DNA of 64,000 nt from Pseudomaricurvus alkylphenolicus (GCF_011683955.1 NZ_JAAQPI010000015.1:1-64000), one strand, 5' to 3'. Counted from the stretch's first letter, positions 34,441 through 44,630 are shown. The notes: generated by a model from the sequence alone, not told the origin. Numbers and translations: made by a program.

Positions 34441-35532
34441 ATGAATACCCGTCGCTGGCTTATTACCCTGGTTGGCTGCGTCGCACTGCTGGCCGCATTA
34501 GGTGGCTACAAGGCCATGCAGATCCGCGCCGCCATTGCCTTTGCCGAATCGTTTCCGGAGCCCTCGGAAACCGTTGAAACCGCGATTACCGATCGCCACG
34601 AAGTGCAGGCCCAGGTGACCACCATTGGCTATGTGGTAGCGCCTCAAACCCAAACCCTGCGCAATGAACTCGAAGGCCGAGTCACACAGGTGAATTTCCG
34701 CTCCGGCGACCTGGTACAACAAAACCAGGTCCTGATTCAGCTGGACATCACCGAGGAGCAGGCGCGATTGAAAGCCGCCCAGGCCCGCGCCCGTTTGGCG
34801 CAGTTGGACCTGAAGCGGGTCGACAAACTGCGCAAGAATCGCAACGTCAGCGAAGAGCGTCTGGACCAGGCTCAGGCCGAATTTGATATTGCCCGAGCCG
34901 ACATTCAAGCGCTGCTGGCGGTGATTGACAAGAAAACACTGCGCGCACCTTTCACCGCCCGCACCGGCATTCATCAGCTCGAACCCGGCGATTATCTGCA
35001 AGGCAATACCGCCATTACCACCCTGGTGGGCGTAACCCCGGAAAAGTGGGTGGACTTTACCCTGCCCCAAAAGCATGCCGGGCTGGCCATAGGTACCGAG
35101 GCCATCGTTATGCCGGCCAATGGCACTGCCCTGGTTGGGCGCATCATCGCTCGAGACTCGGCTGTCTCCGAACAGTCACGTAACCTGCGCTTCCGCTTGC
35201 GGTTGGAACAAGCTGAACACCTGGCTCCCAACAGCACAGTCAATGTCAGCGTACAGACTGGCGAACAGGAACAATGGGTGCGCGTGCCTGCAACGGCCGT
35301 CACTCATGATGCCCTCGGCAGTTACGTTTACCAACTTGAGGTTGAGGGCGACGCCTACCGTGCCCGTCGCCTGCCCGTTGTGACCAAAGCGGAAAACGAC
35401 GAATGGGTGAGCATTCAGTCCGGTATCGACGCCGGTACTCTGATTGCAGCCAATGGTGCCTTTAAGCTGAGAGACGGCTTAAAGGTGTATACCCGCGAAC
35501 GGCCCACGCTGGCCAACAGCCAGACACGTTGA
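34441..35532 (+). CDS. RND efflux periplasmic adaptor (membrane fusion protein)
   Basis: A 363-residue adaptor with an N-terminal membrane anchor or signal (LITLVGCVALLAALGGYKA). The lipoyl-like half motifs (LRNELEGRVTQVNFRSGDLVQQNQVLIQLD and TLRAPFTARTGIHQLEPGDYL, about residues 78-107 and 165-190) flank a helical hairpin, and a beta-barrel domain follows. It links the inner-membrane RND pump to an outer-membrane channel; no channel gene is in the window. AAGGA lies eight bases before the ATG at 34441. The RND permease follows after 8 bp. Confidence 0.92.
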   Translation: MNTRRWLITLVGCVALLAALGGYKAMQIRAAIAFAESFPEPSETVETAITDRHEVQAQVTTIGYVVAPQTQTLRNELEGRVTQVNFRSGDLVQQNQVLIQLDITEEQARLKAAQARARLAQLDLKRVDKLRKNRNVSEERLDQAQAEFDIARADIQALLAVIDKKTLRAPFTARTGIHQLEPGDYLQGNTAITTLVGVTPEKWVDFTLPQKHAGLAIGTEAIVMPANGTALVGRIIARDSAVSEQSRNLRFRLRLEQAEHLAPNSTVNVSVQTGEQEQWVRVPATAVTHDALGSYVYQLEVEGDAYRARRLPVVTKAENDEWVSIQSGIDAGTLIAANGAFKLRDGLKVYTRERPTLANSQTR

Positions 35533-35540
35533 GGTAAGCC

Positions 35541-38500
35541 ATGAGCAGACAATATGGTGCCCCCACCATCATGGATGTGTTTGTCACCCGACCGGTGCTG
35601 GCCGTGGTGTTGTCACTGGGCATTATTCTGGTGGGTGTCAGAGCGGCGCTTAATCTCCCCGTACTGCAGTATCCCCGTGTGGAAAGCACCTCTCTGGTCA
35701 TTACCACCAGCTATATTGGCGCCTCCGCCGAAACGGTGCAGGGTTTTATCACAGAACCCATTGAACGCGTTGCCGCGACTGTGCCCGGTGTGGATTTTGT
35801 GGACTCAAACACCCTCGCCGGATTGAGCACCGTCACCGTGTGGATGAAGCTCAACGAAGACAGTGCCGACGCATTGGCTGAGCTTTCTACCCGCTTGGAC
35901 CAGATTCGGTTTGAGTTACCTGCTGGCGCCGAAGATCCTTTTGTCAGGGTGACTCGGGCGGATCGTCCCCACGCGATCTTTTATTTACCGGTGAACCTGG
36001 GCAACTTTTCCCGTGGCGAAGTCACCGACTACTTGACTCGCAACGTCAACCCCATTCTCTCTTCCATTCCCGGTGTTCAGCGCATTGGACTGGAGGGTGG
36101 CCGCAATCCGGCGATGCGGGTCTGGATCGACCCTCTGCAGATGGCGGCCTTTAATGTCAGCGCTGAGGATGTTCAGAACGCGCTGCGCGGCAACAATGTG
36201 ATTGCCACCATCGGCAGCAGCGAAAATGCGCTGCAACGTGTTAACCTGTTAGCCAATACCACGCTGCAAACCCTCGACGACTTCAAGCAATTGGTGGTTC
36301 GCGAAAGTGACGACGCCCTGATTCGACTGGGCGATATCGCTCGCATCGAACTCGGCGAAGAAGAAGGCGAAGTCAACGCCCGTTCCATCCAGGAGGCCAG
36401 CGTCTATATATCCGTGTGGCCATTACCCGGCGCCAATGAAATCGAGATTGGCGACGAACTTTATAAACAATTGGATGCCATTAACCCCACCCTTCCCGAT
36501 GGGTTAGAGATCAGCATAGGATACGATGGCACCCTCTACATGCGCGACGCTATCCAGGAGATTTTCACTACCCTGGTAGAGACGATCCTGTTGGTCGGCC
36601 TGGTGGTACTGACATTGATGGGCTCATTTCGAACTGCGGTTGTCCCCCTGGTAACGATTCCCATTTCTTTGTTGGGCGCCGCAGCCGCCATGACGCTGAT
36701 GGGTTTCTCACTTAACCTGCTTACCATTCTGGCCATCGTGCTGTCTGTTGGCCTGGTCGTGGACGACGCCATTGTGGTGGTGGAAAATGTGTCTCGTTAT
36801 ATGCGCGAGGGCATGAGCCGCACCCAGGCGGCGCTGGCCAGTTCACGGCAGCTGCTGGCGCCGATTATCGGCATGACCATCACCCTGGCGGCTGTCTATG
36901 CTCCTATTGGTTTCCTCTCAGGTTTGACCGGGCTGCTGTTTAAAGAGTTTGCCTTTACGCTTTCCGTGGCCGTATTGATCTCGGGCCTGGTGGCATTGAC
37001 CCTGTCACCCATCATGAGTGCCTATGCCAGCCCCGAGGGTGGTAAAGAAGGCACCACCACTCGCTGGGTCAACAAGAACTTTGACCGTTTGCACTTTGCC
37101 TATGGTCGGCTATTGGACAAAGTGTTCGCCTGGCGCAACCAGGTACTTTTTGCAGGCCTGTTTATCTCATTGCTGGCGGTGCCGTTTTTCCTGCTTTCGC
37201 AACAGGAGCTGGCACCTATCGAGGACGAGGGTTCTATCAATGTCATCGTCCAGGCGGCTCCGGATTCTTCATTGGAATACACCACTGATTATATGCACGA
37301 CATTGTGGACTCCATGCTGCAGTTGCCCGGAGCCCATCATATGTGGCAAATCGTGCGTTCCAGCGGTGCCGTGGGCGGCGTCAGTTTCGAGGACTTTGAT
37401 CAACGCGAGCGCAGTGTGCAGGAATTGCTGCCCGAGGCCTTCCAGATTCTTTCGGGAATGACGGGGTTAAAAGCATTGCCCGTGCTGGGCGCCCCCCTGC
37501 CCACCGCCGGAAATTTTGATGTGGAAATGGTGGTGCAGTCGCCCGATTCCGCCATCGACATGAACCAATATGCCCAGAAGCTGATGGCAGCCGGATACCA
37601 GAGCGGCCGCTTTATGTTTCTGGATACCGACTTAAAGGCCGACCTGCCTCAGATCCAGTTTATTCTGGACCGCGAGCGCATTGCCGACCTGGGCATGGAT
37701 CTATCCGGTGTCAGTCGCCAGCTGAGTGTGCTGTTGTCCGGAAACTATGTGAATCGATTCGATTTCAAGGGTAAGGCATACCGGGTGATTCCCATGGTGG
37801 AGGGGTACTCCCGGCTCACTCCCGAAGCGCTGTTAGAGCTGCAGTTGCGCACTCCCAATGGCGATCTGGTACCTGTGTCTGCCATCGCACGGCTGGAGCA
37901 AATTGTTGCGCCGCGAGTGCTGGGTAAATTCCAGCAGAAAAACGCTTTCCGCATCTACGGTGGCCTGATCCCCGGAACGACAAAAGAACAAGGGCTTTCC
38001 ACCCTGGAACAGGCGGCGACTGAATTGCTACCGGACGGTTACACCATCGACTATGCCGGTGAATCCCGTCAGCTGCGCAAGGAGGGCAATACCCTGGTGG
38101 GTGTGTTGGGCATTGCCCTGGTGTTTGTATACCTGGTACTGGCGGTGCAGTTCAATAGCTTCCGCGACCCTTTGGTGGTACTGGTGGGCTCTGTTCCCCT
38201 GGCGATGGCCGGTGCGCTGATGTTCCCCTTCCTGGGTTGGACAACCATTAATATCTATTCTCAAATTGGATTTATTACCCTTGTCGGATTAATTGCCAAA
38301 AACGGAATCCTGATCGTTGAATTTGCCAATCACTTGCAAGCCACCGGTCTCAGCAAGCTGGAGGCGATCAAAAATGCGGCCGAGACCCGGCTGCGACCGG
38401 TACTGATGACGACAGCCGCCACCGCTCTGGGTCACTTCCCTCTGGTGTTGGTGACCGGAGCCGGCGCCGAAGCACGCAACAGTATCGGTATCATACTGGT

Positions 38501-38666
38501 TGCGGGCATGGTTATCGGTACGGTGTTTACACTTATCGTGCTACCTTGTGTGTACATGGTACTGGCACAGACCCACACCGAGGATGAAGTGGACCCCGAG
38601 CATTGCGCCGATGAAGTTCTCGACGTTAACTATGTCAGCTGCCAATCGCAGCGAGAAACCACGTAA
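35541..38666 (+). CDS. RND multidrug efflux transporter, inner membrane permease
   Basis: A 1041-residue permease with the normal RND layout: one N-terminal membrane segment, a large periplasmic porter domain, TM2-6, a second porter domain and TM8-12. The proton-relay aspartates are in the TM4 motif GLVVDDAIVVVEN (about 408-420), and the C-terminal half has GLIAKNGILIVEFAN in place of the Asp pair. The length and motifs are those of the MexB/AcrB/VexF-like HAE1 group. The two-gene adaptor-pump operon under a TetR repressor suggests a drug, bile-salt-like or solvent exporter. Substrate is unproved. Confidence 0.93.
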   Translation: MSRQYGAPTIMDVFVTRPVLAVVLSLGIILVGVRAALNLPVLQYPRVESTSLVITTSYIGASAETVQGFITEPIERVAATVPGVDFVDSNTLAGLSTVTVWMKLNEDSADALAELSTRLDQIRFELPAGAEDPFVRVTRADRPHAIFYLPVNLGNFSRGEVTDYLTRNVNPILSSIPGVQRIGLEGGRNPAMRVWIDPLQMAAFNVSAEDVQNALRGNNVIATIGSSENALQRVNLLANTTLQTLDDFKQLVVRESDDALIRLGDIARIELGEEEGEVNARSIQEASVYISVWPLPGANEIEIGDELYKQLDAINPTLPDGLEISIGYDGTLYMRDAIQEIFTTLVETILLVGLVVLTLMGSFRTAVVPLVTIPISLLGAAAAMTLMGFSLNLLTILAIVLSVGLVVDDAIVVVENVSRYMREGMSRTQAALASSRQLLAPIIGMTITLAAVYAPIGFLSGLTGLLFKEFAFTLSVAVLISGLVALTLSPIMSAYASPEGGKEGTTTRWVNKNFDRLHFAYGRLLDKVFAWRNQVLFAGLFISLLAVPFFLLSQQELAPIEDEGSINVIVQAAPDSSLEYTTDYMHDIVDSMLQLPGAHHMWQIVRSSGAVGGVSFEDFDQRERSVQELLPEAFQILSGMTGLKALPVLGAPLPTAGNFDVEMVVQSPDSAIDMNQYAQKLMAAGYQSGRFMFLDTDLKADLPQIQFILDRERIADLGMDLSGVSRQLSVLLSGNYVNRFDFKGKAYRVIPMVEGYSRLTPEALLELQLRTPNGDLVPVSAIARLEQIVAPRVLGKFQQKNAFRIYGGLIPGTTKEQGLSTLEQAATELLPDGYTIDYAGESRQLRKEGNTLVGVLGIALVFVYLVLAVQFNSFRDPLVVLVGSVPLAMAGALMFPFLGWTTINIYSQIGFITLVGLIAKNGILIVEFANHLQATGLSKLEAIKNAAETRLRPVLMTTAATALGHFPLVLVTGAGAEARNSIGIILVAGMVIGTVFTLIVLPCVYMVLAQTHTEDEVDPEHCADEVLDVNYVSCQSQRETT

Positions 38667-38675
38667 GAACAGATT

Positions 38676-38709
38676 GCGCCCGATAGCCATCCCGATGGCA
38701 TCGGAGCGC
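38676..38709. terminator. Long hairpin between convergent RND and HD-GYP genes
   Basis: The arms GCGC, CCGAT and GCCATC pair with GATGGC, ATCGG and GCGC, giving 15 paired bases around a CC centre with only single A bulges. No T-tract follows on either strand. It lies in the 64-bp gap between two convergent genes, so it may be a rho-assisted shared terminator. Confidence 0.5.
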
Positions 38710-38730
38710 CGGAGCAAAGCGTAAGCGGGC

Positions 38731-39987
38731 TTAATCGAAACTGATCTCCAATCCCTTTTCTTTGTAGGTCTTCAGATACACACCGTAGCTTCCTTCGGTA
38801 AGCACCTTGCGGATCAGAAACGATTTATCCAGCTTATCACGCTCTATATCAGCCAGATTCAGAATTTTTTCTTTCACGCGTTTTTTCACTGCATTCATCA
38901 CCACCAGAACCTTGGGCAAGTGGCGGTAGCGGTGATTGGTATTCATCACAATAGCGACGCAACCGTTGGTCAATTCGACAATGCTTCCCGGGGGATAGAG
39001 TCCCACCATCTCCAGAAATCGTTCGGCGTAGTATTCGTCAAACTGAGTGCCGCGATTGTCGTAGATAATCTTCAGGGCTTCGGTGGTAGGGCGGGCATCA
39101 TCGTAACAGCGCTTGGCTGTCATGGCGTCGTAGGCATCCACGATACAAATAATGCGGGAAAACTGGGATATGCCGGCTGACTTCAGCCCACGGGGATAAC
39201 CGGCGCCATCGATACGCTCGTGATGGCTGTATGCAACATCCACAACCCCATGGTATGAGCCGGGCGCCGATATCAACAGGTTTCGCCCGTGAATCGTGTG
39301 CAATTTGATCAGCTTGAATTCTTTTTCGGTCAACCGCCCCGGCTTGTTGAGAACCTTGGGGTCTATCTTCATTTTCCCGACATCATGCAATAGGCCACAG
39401 AGCCCGAGTTTGTGCAAATCTTCCTCGATCACGCCCAAATGGCGCCCGAAGGAAATGGCCAGAATGCAAACATTGAGACAGTGCTCAGAGGTGTACTCGT
39501 CTTCATTACGCATTTTCGACATCCACATCAGGGCGTCGGGGTTGCGCAGAATCGAGTGCACACAGTCACTGACGGTTTCTTTGGCCTGCTCTGCATTGAC
39601 GGAATTGCCCAGTCGCGCTTCGTCCAGCAAGCTCTTGGTGATTCTTCGGGCCTCGCGGAACACCCCCAGTGCCTGGCGGTGCTCATCACTGGCAGAGACT
39701 TTATTGATATAGCGCTGTTTCCTCTCCTGGGCCTCCAACACGGCCCTCTCCGTAGCAGGAACGTACGTCTCCTGCACCGCATCAATCCACACATGCTCAC
39801 AATATTCGGCGACTGTGTCGACATCTTGCCGGCTTTCGATCACAAAGCCCTGCATCAGAAAAGGAGTACCCAACCAATCCCGGTCCAGTTTGGAGACATA
39901 CATGCCGACCTGGAGTTCAGAAACGTGGATCTTTTTGGAACGCTGCCGCTTATCCATGCGTCCCGGACGGACATAGGTGGTTTTCAC
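38731..39987 (-). CDS. HD-GYP domain c-di-GMP phosphodiesterase with DUF3391
   Basis: A 418-residue cytosolic protein. Residues ~18-120 are the DUF3391 domain (VSELQVGMYVSKLDRDWLGTPF). Residues ~150-330 are HD-GYP with H169, the HD pair at 201-202 in HDVGKM, and HHERIDGAGYPRGL (255-268), which carries the GYP signature. These proteins hydrolyse c-di-GMP to pGpG or GMP. The frame opens with a GTG at 39987; the ATG at 39957 (MDKRQRSKK) is an alternative. It is divergent from a GGDEF-EAL gene, so two c-di-GMP enzymes share one control region. Confidence 0.93.
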   Translation of the reverse strand: MKTTYVRPGRMDKRQRSKKIHVSELQVGMYVSKLDRDWLGTPFLMQGFVIESRQDVDTVAEYCEHVWIDAVQETYVPATERAVLEAQERKQRYINKVSASDEHRQALGVFREARRITKSLLDEARLGNSVNAEQAKETVSDCVHSILRNPDALMWMSKMRNEDEYTSEHCLNVCILAISFGRHLGVIEEDLHKLGLCGLLHDVGKMKIDPKVLNKPGRLTEKEFKLIKLHTIHGRNLLISAPGSYHGVVDVAYSHHERIDGAGYPRGLKSAGISQFSRIICIVDAYDAMTAKRCYDDARPTTEALKIIYDNRGTQFDEYYAERFLEMVGLYPPGSIVELTNGCVAIVMNTNHRYRHLPKVLVVMNAVKKRVKEKILNLADIERDKLDKSFLIRKVLTEGSYGVYLKTYKEKGLEISFD

Positions 39988-40152
39988 TAACGGTTAATCT
40001 CTGATATCGAACACCTGGCGACAGCTTACCTTAATCGATTTAGCTTTCCCAAGGCGTAAATTAGGCTCGGCCAGTCCAGTCGCTGCCTGATATTCCCGAC
40101 TATACTCTATGGTGAACTCTAGCCGACTGAATACAGGCAGGAACCCAACGGA

Positions 40153-42699
40153 ATGGCCCCCCCTTCAAAGCAAAGCATGAATGAACTGGATTCGCCAGTA
40201 GCCCCCCTGGCAACAACATCTACTAAAGGCTCCCCGTTATCCGCAGGCTCACGCCCGCCTGGGGGGATTCCACTCAAACTGGCCCTCTCCGTAACCTTAC
40301 TGCTGGGCCTGCTCTTCACGCTGTTGCTGTTGGTATACAAACACCTGCAAACACAGGAACTGCACAGGACGCTGCTGGAAGAGCACCATGCCTTGGCACT
40401 CAACCTGGTCGACGCTAATCTGCAATATAAAAGCCGATCAGCGGACCTGGCACGCAATTGGCTTAATCGGATTGAAGTCATTGACAGTGCCGATCGGTCG
40501 ACCTCTGGTCCCAATGAACTGAGGGTCTTGCAACAGGAGCTGATGAAGCTCTGGCGGGACCACCACAGCGCCGAGGGAGTGGGCGGCTTGCAGCTCATCA
40601 ATGAACAGGGCCTCGCCCTGGTGGAATTGGGGCAGTTCCCTCCCCGGTACCCAGTGCCAGCCCTCAGTCAAACCGCCTCCGGAACAATTTCGCCGCTTAG
40701 CGAGATGCTGCACAGCCAGTTTTGTTATGAGACTCGTTGCACAACTGCCACGCTGCTGCCCATGCAGGAAAACCGTGACCTGCAGGGGGTGTTGGCTCTG
40801 TACCGGGATCTGTCTCCCCTGGCGCAACGGCTAAGGCGCAATACTGATTTACGTACCGGATTAGTCAGCGTCAGTGAGGACGCCTCCGAGCCCTGGCTCG
40901 CTCGGATAGTGGCCAGCAATATCGACCAGAACGATCTCAATAAACTGACTGCACTGATGCCCTATCAGAGCCTGCTGCACAAGGTGGTGGTGACAGGTTC
41001 AGGCGCTGATCTCAATGCCTGGACCCTGTTGCCACTCAACACCCAGTCGGGGTTGTATATGCTGGTACAGATACCTGATCCGGCAATGCCCGGGCCGCCT
41101 CTGAACCTGATCGCCATCAGCTGCCTGATGATCGTGATTATTGCAGCTTCCGTTGTTTTCATGAACGCTCGTGGCCTATCCTCCCGCATCAAACGCCATG
41201 GGGCATTACTGCCACTGCTGGGGCACAAACACTACCTTCAGGTCAGGCAGGAATTGCAGAATATGGGGCACTCCCTATGGCCGGATGAATCCGACTTACT
41301 GGGTGACGCGGTTGAGGATCTGTCGTTCCAGCTTGAATCCCGAGAGCAGGTCTCCGAGGTGTTGGACCAGGAAATGGAACGCTTGTCCCTGTTTGATGGC
41401 CTGACAGGACTGGCCAACCGGCACCTGCTGCAATATGAAACCCAGAATGACATCCGTGCCTTGCATGGCGACGACCACGACGACCGGATGGTTGCCATTG
41501 TGTTGATGGATCTGGATAAATTTAAACGCATTATCGACTCCCTCGGCCATCAGCAGGGGGATCTCATCCTTGAACAGATTGCCGAACGATTAATTAACTC
41601 ACTGGGCAACGTCGGGTTGGTGGCCCGTCCCGGCGGTGATGAATTTGCCATTCTGGTGCGTTCGGCAAAACGCCAGCAGCAACTGCAGACACTGAGCCAG
41701 AAGGTACTGGAACTGGTGCGCCAGCCCCTGCGCCTGTCGGGCACTACGCTGGTGATCAGTGGCAGTATCGGCGTGTCGATTGCCGGCGAAAAAGACTCCG
41801 CTTCCGATCTGCTCAAACACGCTGAAATCGCCATGTACAAAGCCAAGGAGATGGGCGGCAACCAGTACTGTCTGTTCAACGCCGACATGGCCACCGAAGT
41901 GCAGGACAATCTGTCGCTGGAAAGTGAGATTCGACGGGGCTTCGGCAACAACGAATTTACGCTGTATCTGCAACCCAAAGTGAATATGGATGGCAAAATC
42001 CAGGGCTTCGAGTCCCTGGTGCGCTGGGATCACCCGGACCGTGGCGTACTGTCCCCGTTCACCTTTATCCCAGCCATGGAAAATATGGGGTTTATCAGCC
42101 AGTTGGACAATTGGATCCTGGAGACCAGCTGCCGACAACTCAAGGTTCTCGAAGCCCTGTACCCGGATATCTCTATTGCCGTCAATATTTCATCGGCGCA
42201 CTTCACCCAACGCAGCTTTCTGGCCTTCCTTAAGTCGTGCCTGAAAAAGTACCCCATCAATCCCAACAACCTGGAGCTCGAAATTACCGAGACCATGTTG
42301 ATGGAGAACATGAACGCCGGTCTGGCGGTGATTCAGGACATTAAAAAACTCGGCGTTCGTATCGCCATTGACGACTTTGGCACCGGCTATTCATCTCTGG
42401 GTTACCTGAAAAAACTACCGGTGGATACCCTCAAGATCGACCGCGAATTTATCAAGGACATCCCCGACAGCGAGCAGGACATGCAAATTTCGTCGGTGAT
42501 CATCTTCCTGGCCAAACAGCTGCACTTCAAGGTGGTGGCCGAGGGGGTGGAGACCTCAGAGCAACTCGTGTTCCTGAAGGCCAGCCAGTGCGACCTGGCC
42601 CAGGGTTTTTACTTCAGTCGCCCCATCCCCGCTCACAAAGCGGTATTGATGCTCGAAAGCGAGCGCCTGGAGGGCCAGGCGTCGCAGGATGCCGGCTAG
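40153..42699 (+). CDS. Membrane GGDEF-EAL c-di-GMP protein
   Basis: An 848-residue protein. TM1 is ~41-62 and TM2 ~317-340, enclosing a ~255-residue periplasmic sensor. A HAMP-like linker and coiled coil lead to GGDEF (intact GGDEF at 494-498, no RxxD inhibitory site five residues before it) and then EAL. In the EAL domain the signature reads ESLVRW (E620), and the other catalytic elements are kept: AVNISS, ELEITET, DDFGTGYSS, LKIDREF, VAEGVET and the Q in LAQGFYFSRP. Both activities are therefore possible. It is divergent from the HD-GYP gene. Confidence 0.93.
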   Translation: MAPPSKQSMNELDSPVAPLATTSTKGSPLSAGSRPPGGIPLKLALSVTLLLGLLFTLLLLVYKHLQTQELHRTLLEEHHALALNLVDANLQYKSRSADLARNWLNRIEVIDSADRSTSGPNELRVLQQELMKLWRDHHSAEGVGGLQLINEQGLALVELGQFPPRYPVPALSQTASGTISPLSEMLHSQFCYETRCTTATLLPMQENRDLQGVLALYRDLSPLAQRLRRNTDLRTGLVSVSEDASEPWLARIVASNIDQNDLNKLTALMPYQSLLHKVVVTGSGADLNAWTLLPLNTQSGLYMLVQIPDPAMPGPPLNLIAISCLMIVIIAASVVFMNARGLSSRIKRHGALLPLLGHKHYLQVRQELQNMGHSLWPDESDLLGDAVEDLSFQLESREQVSEVLDQEMERLSLFDGLTGLANRHLLQYETQNDIRALHGDDHDDRMVAIVLMDLDKFKRIIDSLGHQQGDLILEQIAERLINSLGNVGLVARPGGDEFAILVRSAKRQQQLQTLSQKVLELVRQPLRLSGTTLVISGSIGVSIAGEKDSASDLLKHAEIAMYKAKEMGGNQYCLFNADMATEVQDNLSLESEIRRGFGNNEFTLYLQPKVNMDGKIQGFESLVRWDHPDRGVLSPFTFIPAMENMGFISQLDNWILETSCRQLKVLEALYPDISIAVNISSAHFTQRSFLAFLKSCLKKYPINPNNLELEITETMLMENMNAGLAVIQDIKKLGVRIAIDDFGTGYSSLGYLKKLPVDTLKIDREFIKDIPDSEQDMQISSVIIFLAKQLHFKVVAEGVETSEQLVFLKASQCDLAQGFYFSRPIPAHKAVLMLESERLEGQASQDAG

Positions 42700-42717
42700 C
42701 TTCGGCTATGGATAGAG

Positions 42718-43887
42718 CTAGAGTACCGCCGCGATTGAATGTGCCAGATAGTCCAAATTGAGACGATTGATTCCGGCAATGTTGATGCGGCTTGACCCCA
42801 CCATATACACGCTGAACTCCTTCTGCAGACGCTCCACCTGAGCCTCATCCAGCCCCAGAAAGCTGAACATACCGCGCTGGCGGGAAATAAAGCTGAAATC
42901 CCCCGACGCCTGCAGAGCTCCAGCCAGGTCATTGCGCAGCTGCTGAATGCGGTTGCGCATCTCGTCCACCTCGTTAATCCACATCTGGCGCAGACTGTCT
43001 GTGGTCAGAATCAACTCCACCAGGCCGGCGCCGTGGGCTGGCGGCATGGAGTAGATGCCACGGGCGGCGTTATGCAATTGGCTGATAGCGGTATCAGCGA
43101 CACTGGGGGAGGCCGCCATTACCGACAATGCCCCTGTGCGCTCGCGGTACAGCCCGAAATTCTTGGAGCAAGAGCTCACCACCAGCATTTCAGGGACTTT
43201 GGCCGCCATAGCGCGCAGACCGGCGACATCTTCCATGATACCCGCCCCAAAGCCCTGGTAGGCGAGGTCCACGAAGGGGACAAACCCGCGCTCAACCGCG
43301 AGATTGGCTACCTGCCCCCACTGCTCATCGCTAAGATCCGCGCCAGTAGGGTTATGGCAACACCCGTGCAGGAGCACCAGATCTCCGGCGGACACCTGAC
43401 TCAGGCATTCACGCATGGCCTCAAAATCAACCGTACTGGTGGCGGCGTCAAAATAGGGATACTCCTTGATCTCCACCCCGGCATTGCCCAACAGCGGAAT
43501 ATGGTTGGCCCAGGTGGGGGTACTCACCCAGATGGCCGCCCCCGGATTGCTCCGGACCACCAGCTCCGCCGCCAGTCGCAGGGCGCCGCAACCGCCAGGG
43601 GCCTGCAGGGTGCGAATGCGATCATCCTCAACACCGCCAAAAATCAGTGACTGCAGCGCCTGGTTAAAGCCGACATTGCCGCTCATACCCTGGTAGGCCT
43701 TGGTCATTTCCTGCTGGTGCAGTACCTCCAGGGCCTTGCGCACGCTCTGCAGCACCGGAGTATTGCCCTGTTCGTCCTTATAGACCCCCACGCCCAGATC
43801 GACCTTGCTGGGGTTGGGATCCTCTTGATAGGCCCGGGTAAGACCCAAAATCGGGTCTGTGGGCAGGGGCTGGAGCTGCTCAAACAT
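42718..43887 (-). CDS. tyrB: Aromatic amino acid aminotransferase
   Basis: A 389-residue class-I PLP aminotransferase of the AspC/TyrB group: KVDLGVGVYKDEQGNTPVLQSV at the N-terminus, HGCCHNPTGADL, FVDLAYQGFGAG and the PLP-lysine motif SCSKNFGLYRERTGAL. It interconverts aromatic amino acids (and aspartate) with their 2-oxo acids. The start at 43887 has AGAGG upstream and fits the family; a longer frame to 43923 does not. The neighbours, an Lrp-type regulator and shikimate kinase, favour the aromatic assignment over AspC. TyrB versus AspC cannot be settled from motifs alone. Confidence 0.87.
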   Translation of the reverse strand: MFEQLQPLPTDPILGLTRAYQEDPNPSKVDLGVGVYKDEQGNTPVLQSVRKALEVLHQQEMTKAYQGMSGNVGFNQALQSLIFGGVEDDRIRTLQAPGGCGALRLAAELVVRSNPGAAIWVSTPTWANHIPLLGNAGVEIKEYPYFDAATSTVDFEAMRECLSQVSAGDLVLLHGCCHNPTGADLSDEQWGQVANLAVERGFVPFVDLAYQGFGAGIMEDVAGLRAMAAKVPEMLVVSSCSKNFGLYRERTGALSVMAASPSVADTAISQLHNAARGIYSMPPAHGAGLVELILTTDSLRQMWINEVDEMRNRIQQLRNDLAGALQASGDFSFISRQRGMFSFLGLDEAQVERLQKEFSVYMVGSSRINIAGINRLNLDYLAHSIAAVL

Positions 43888-43969
43888 GGTAAAACCTCTG
43901 TAAATACATCCTGGTGATATCAATTGTTCTTTAAATTGCGGGGAAGTATAAAGAAAATCAGCAACTTGA

Positions 43970-43997
43970 TTGAAGCTCTGAGATTGAAACCTATAAT
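43970..43997 (+). promoter_or_regulatory. Candidate promoter of the Lrp-type gene
   Basis: TTGAAG (43970-43975) and a consensus TATAAT (43992-43997) are 16 bp apart. The start codon chosen for the regulator is ~138 bp downstream, leaving a leader of about 130 nt. Confidence 0.5.
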
Positions 43998-44135
43998 GAT
44001 TTTATAACCTGCTGGGATTCATTGCCTGCAAAACCTCAATGGGCCAGATCTTATAGGACAGTACCATCAAAACACACATCCCGTTGGGATAACGGGAACC
44101 AGCGACAACAACAAGAATCAAGAAGAGCCGAGCCT

Positions 44136-44621
44136 ATGCCAGACGTCAACCAGCTAGATGACTTCGACATCAAAATACTAAAAGCCCTGCAGGAAAACGC
44201 CGACTATTCGATGAACGAGCTGGGGGATTTGGTGGGACTCTCCCACACCCCCTGCTGGCGGCGTATCAAACGGCTTGAGGCGGACGGTTTTATCCGCGGC
44301 AAGGTCACCCTGCTGGACCCTCAAAAGCTGACCCTCAGCGTCACCGTCCACGCCTATGTCACCATCAAGAGCCATGACGAAGACTCACTGAACGCCTTTG
44401 AATCCTCGGTGCAGGAAGTCAAGGAAATCGTGGAGTGCTACTCCACCACGGGGGACAAGGACTACCTGCTGCGGGTGGTAGTGGACAGCGTGGAACACTA
44501 CGAGCAGTTGCTGAAGAAGACCTTGGTTCACTTGCCCAACGTGGTTTCCGTCAACTCCACCTTTGCTCTCAAACAGGTCAAATATACCACCTCGCTGCCG
44601 CTGGACAGCGTCCGCCGCTGA
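44136..44621 (+). CDS. Lrp/AsnC family transcriptional regulator
   Basis: A 161-residue regulator. Residues ~8-60 are the Lrp winged helix (LDDFDIKILKALQENADYSMNELGDLVGLSHTP, WRRIKRLEADGFIRG) and residues ~75-150 the RAM ligand domain (AYVTIKSHDEDSLNAFE, VVECYSTTGDKDYLLRVVV). It is divergent from the aminotransferase, an arrangement that suggests amino-acid-responsive control of that gene. The ATG at 44136 gives the normal Lrp length; the open frame extends to 44022 without similarity. Confidence 0.92.
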   Translation: MPDVNQLDDFDIKILKALQENADYSMNELGDLVGLSHTPCWRRIKRLEADGFIRGKVTLLDPQKLTLSVTVHAYVTIKSHDEDSLNAFESSVQEVKEIVECYSTTGDKDYLLRVVVDSVEHYEQLLKKTLVHLPNVVSVNSTFALKQVKYTTSLPLDSVRR

Positions 44622-44630
44622 CCACACCTT

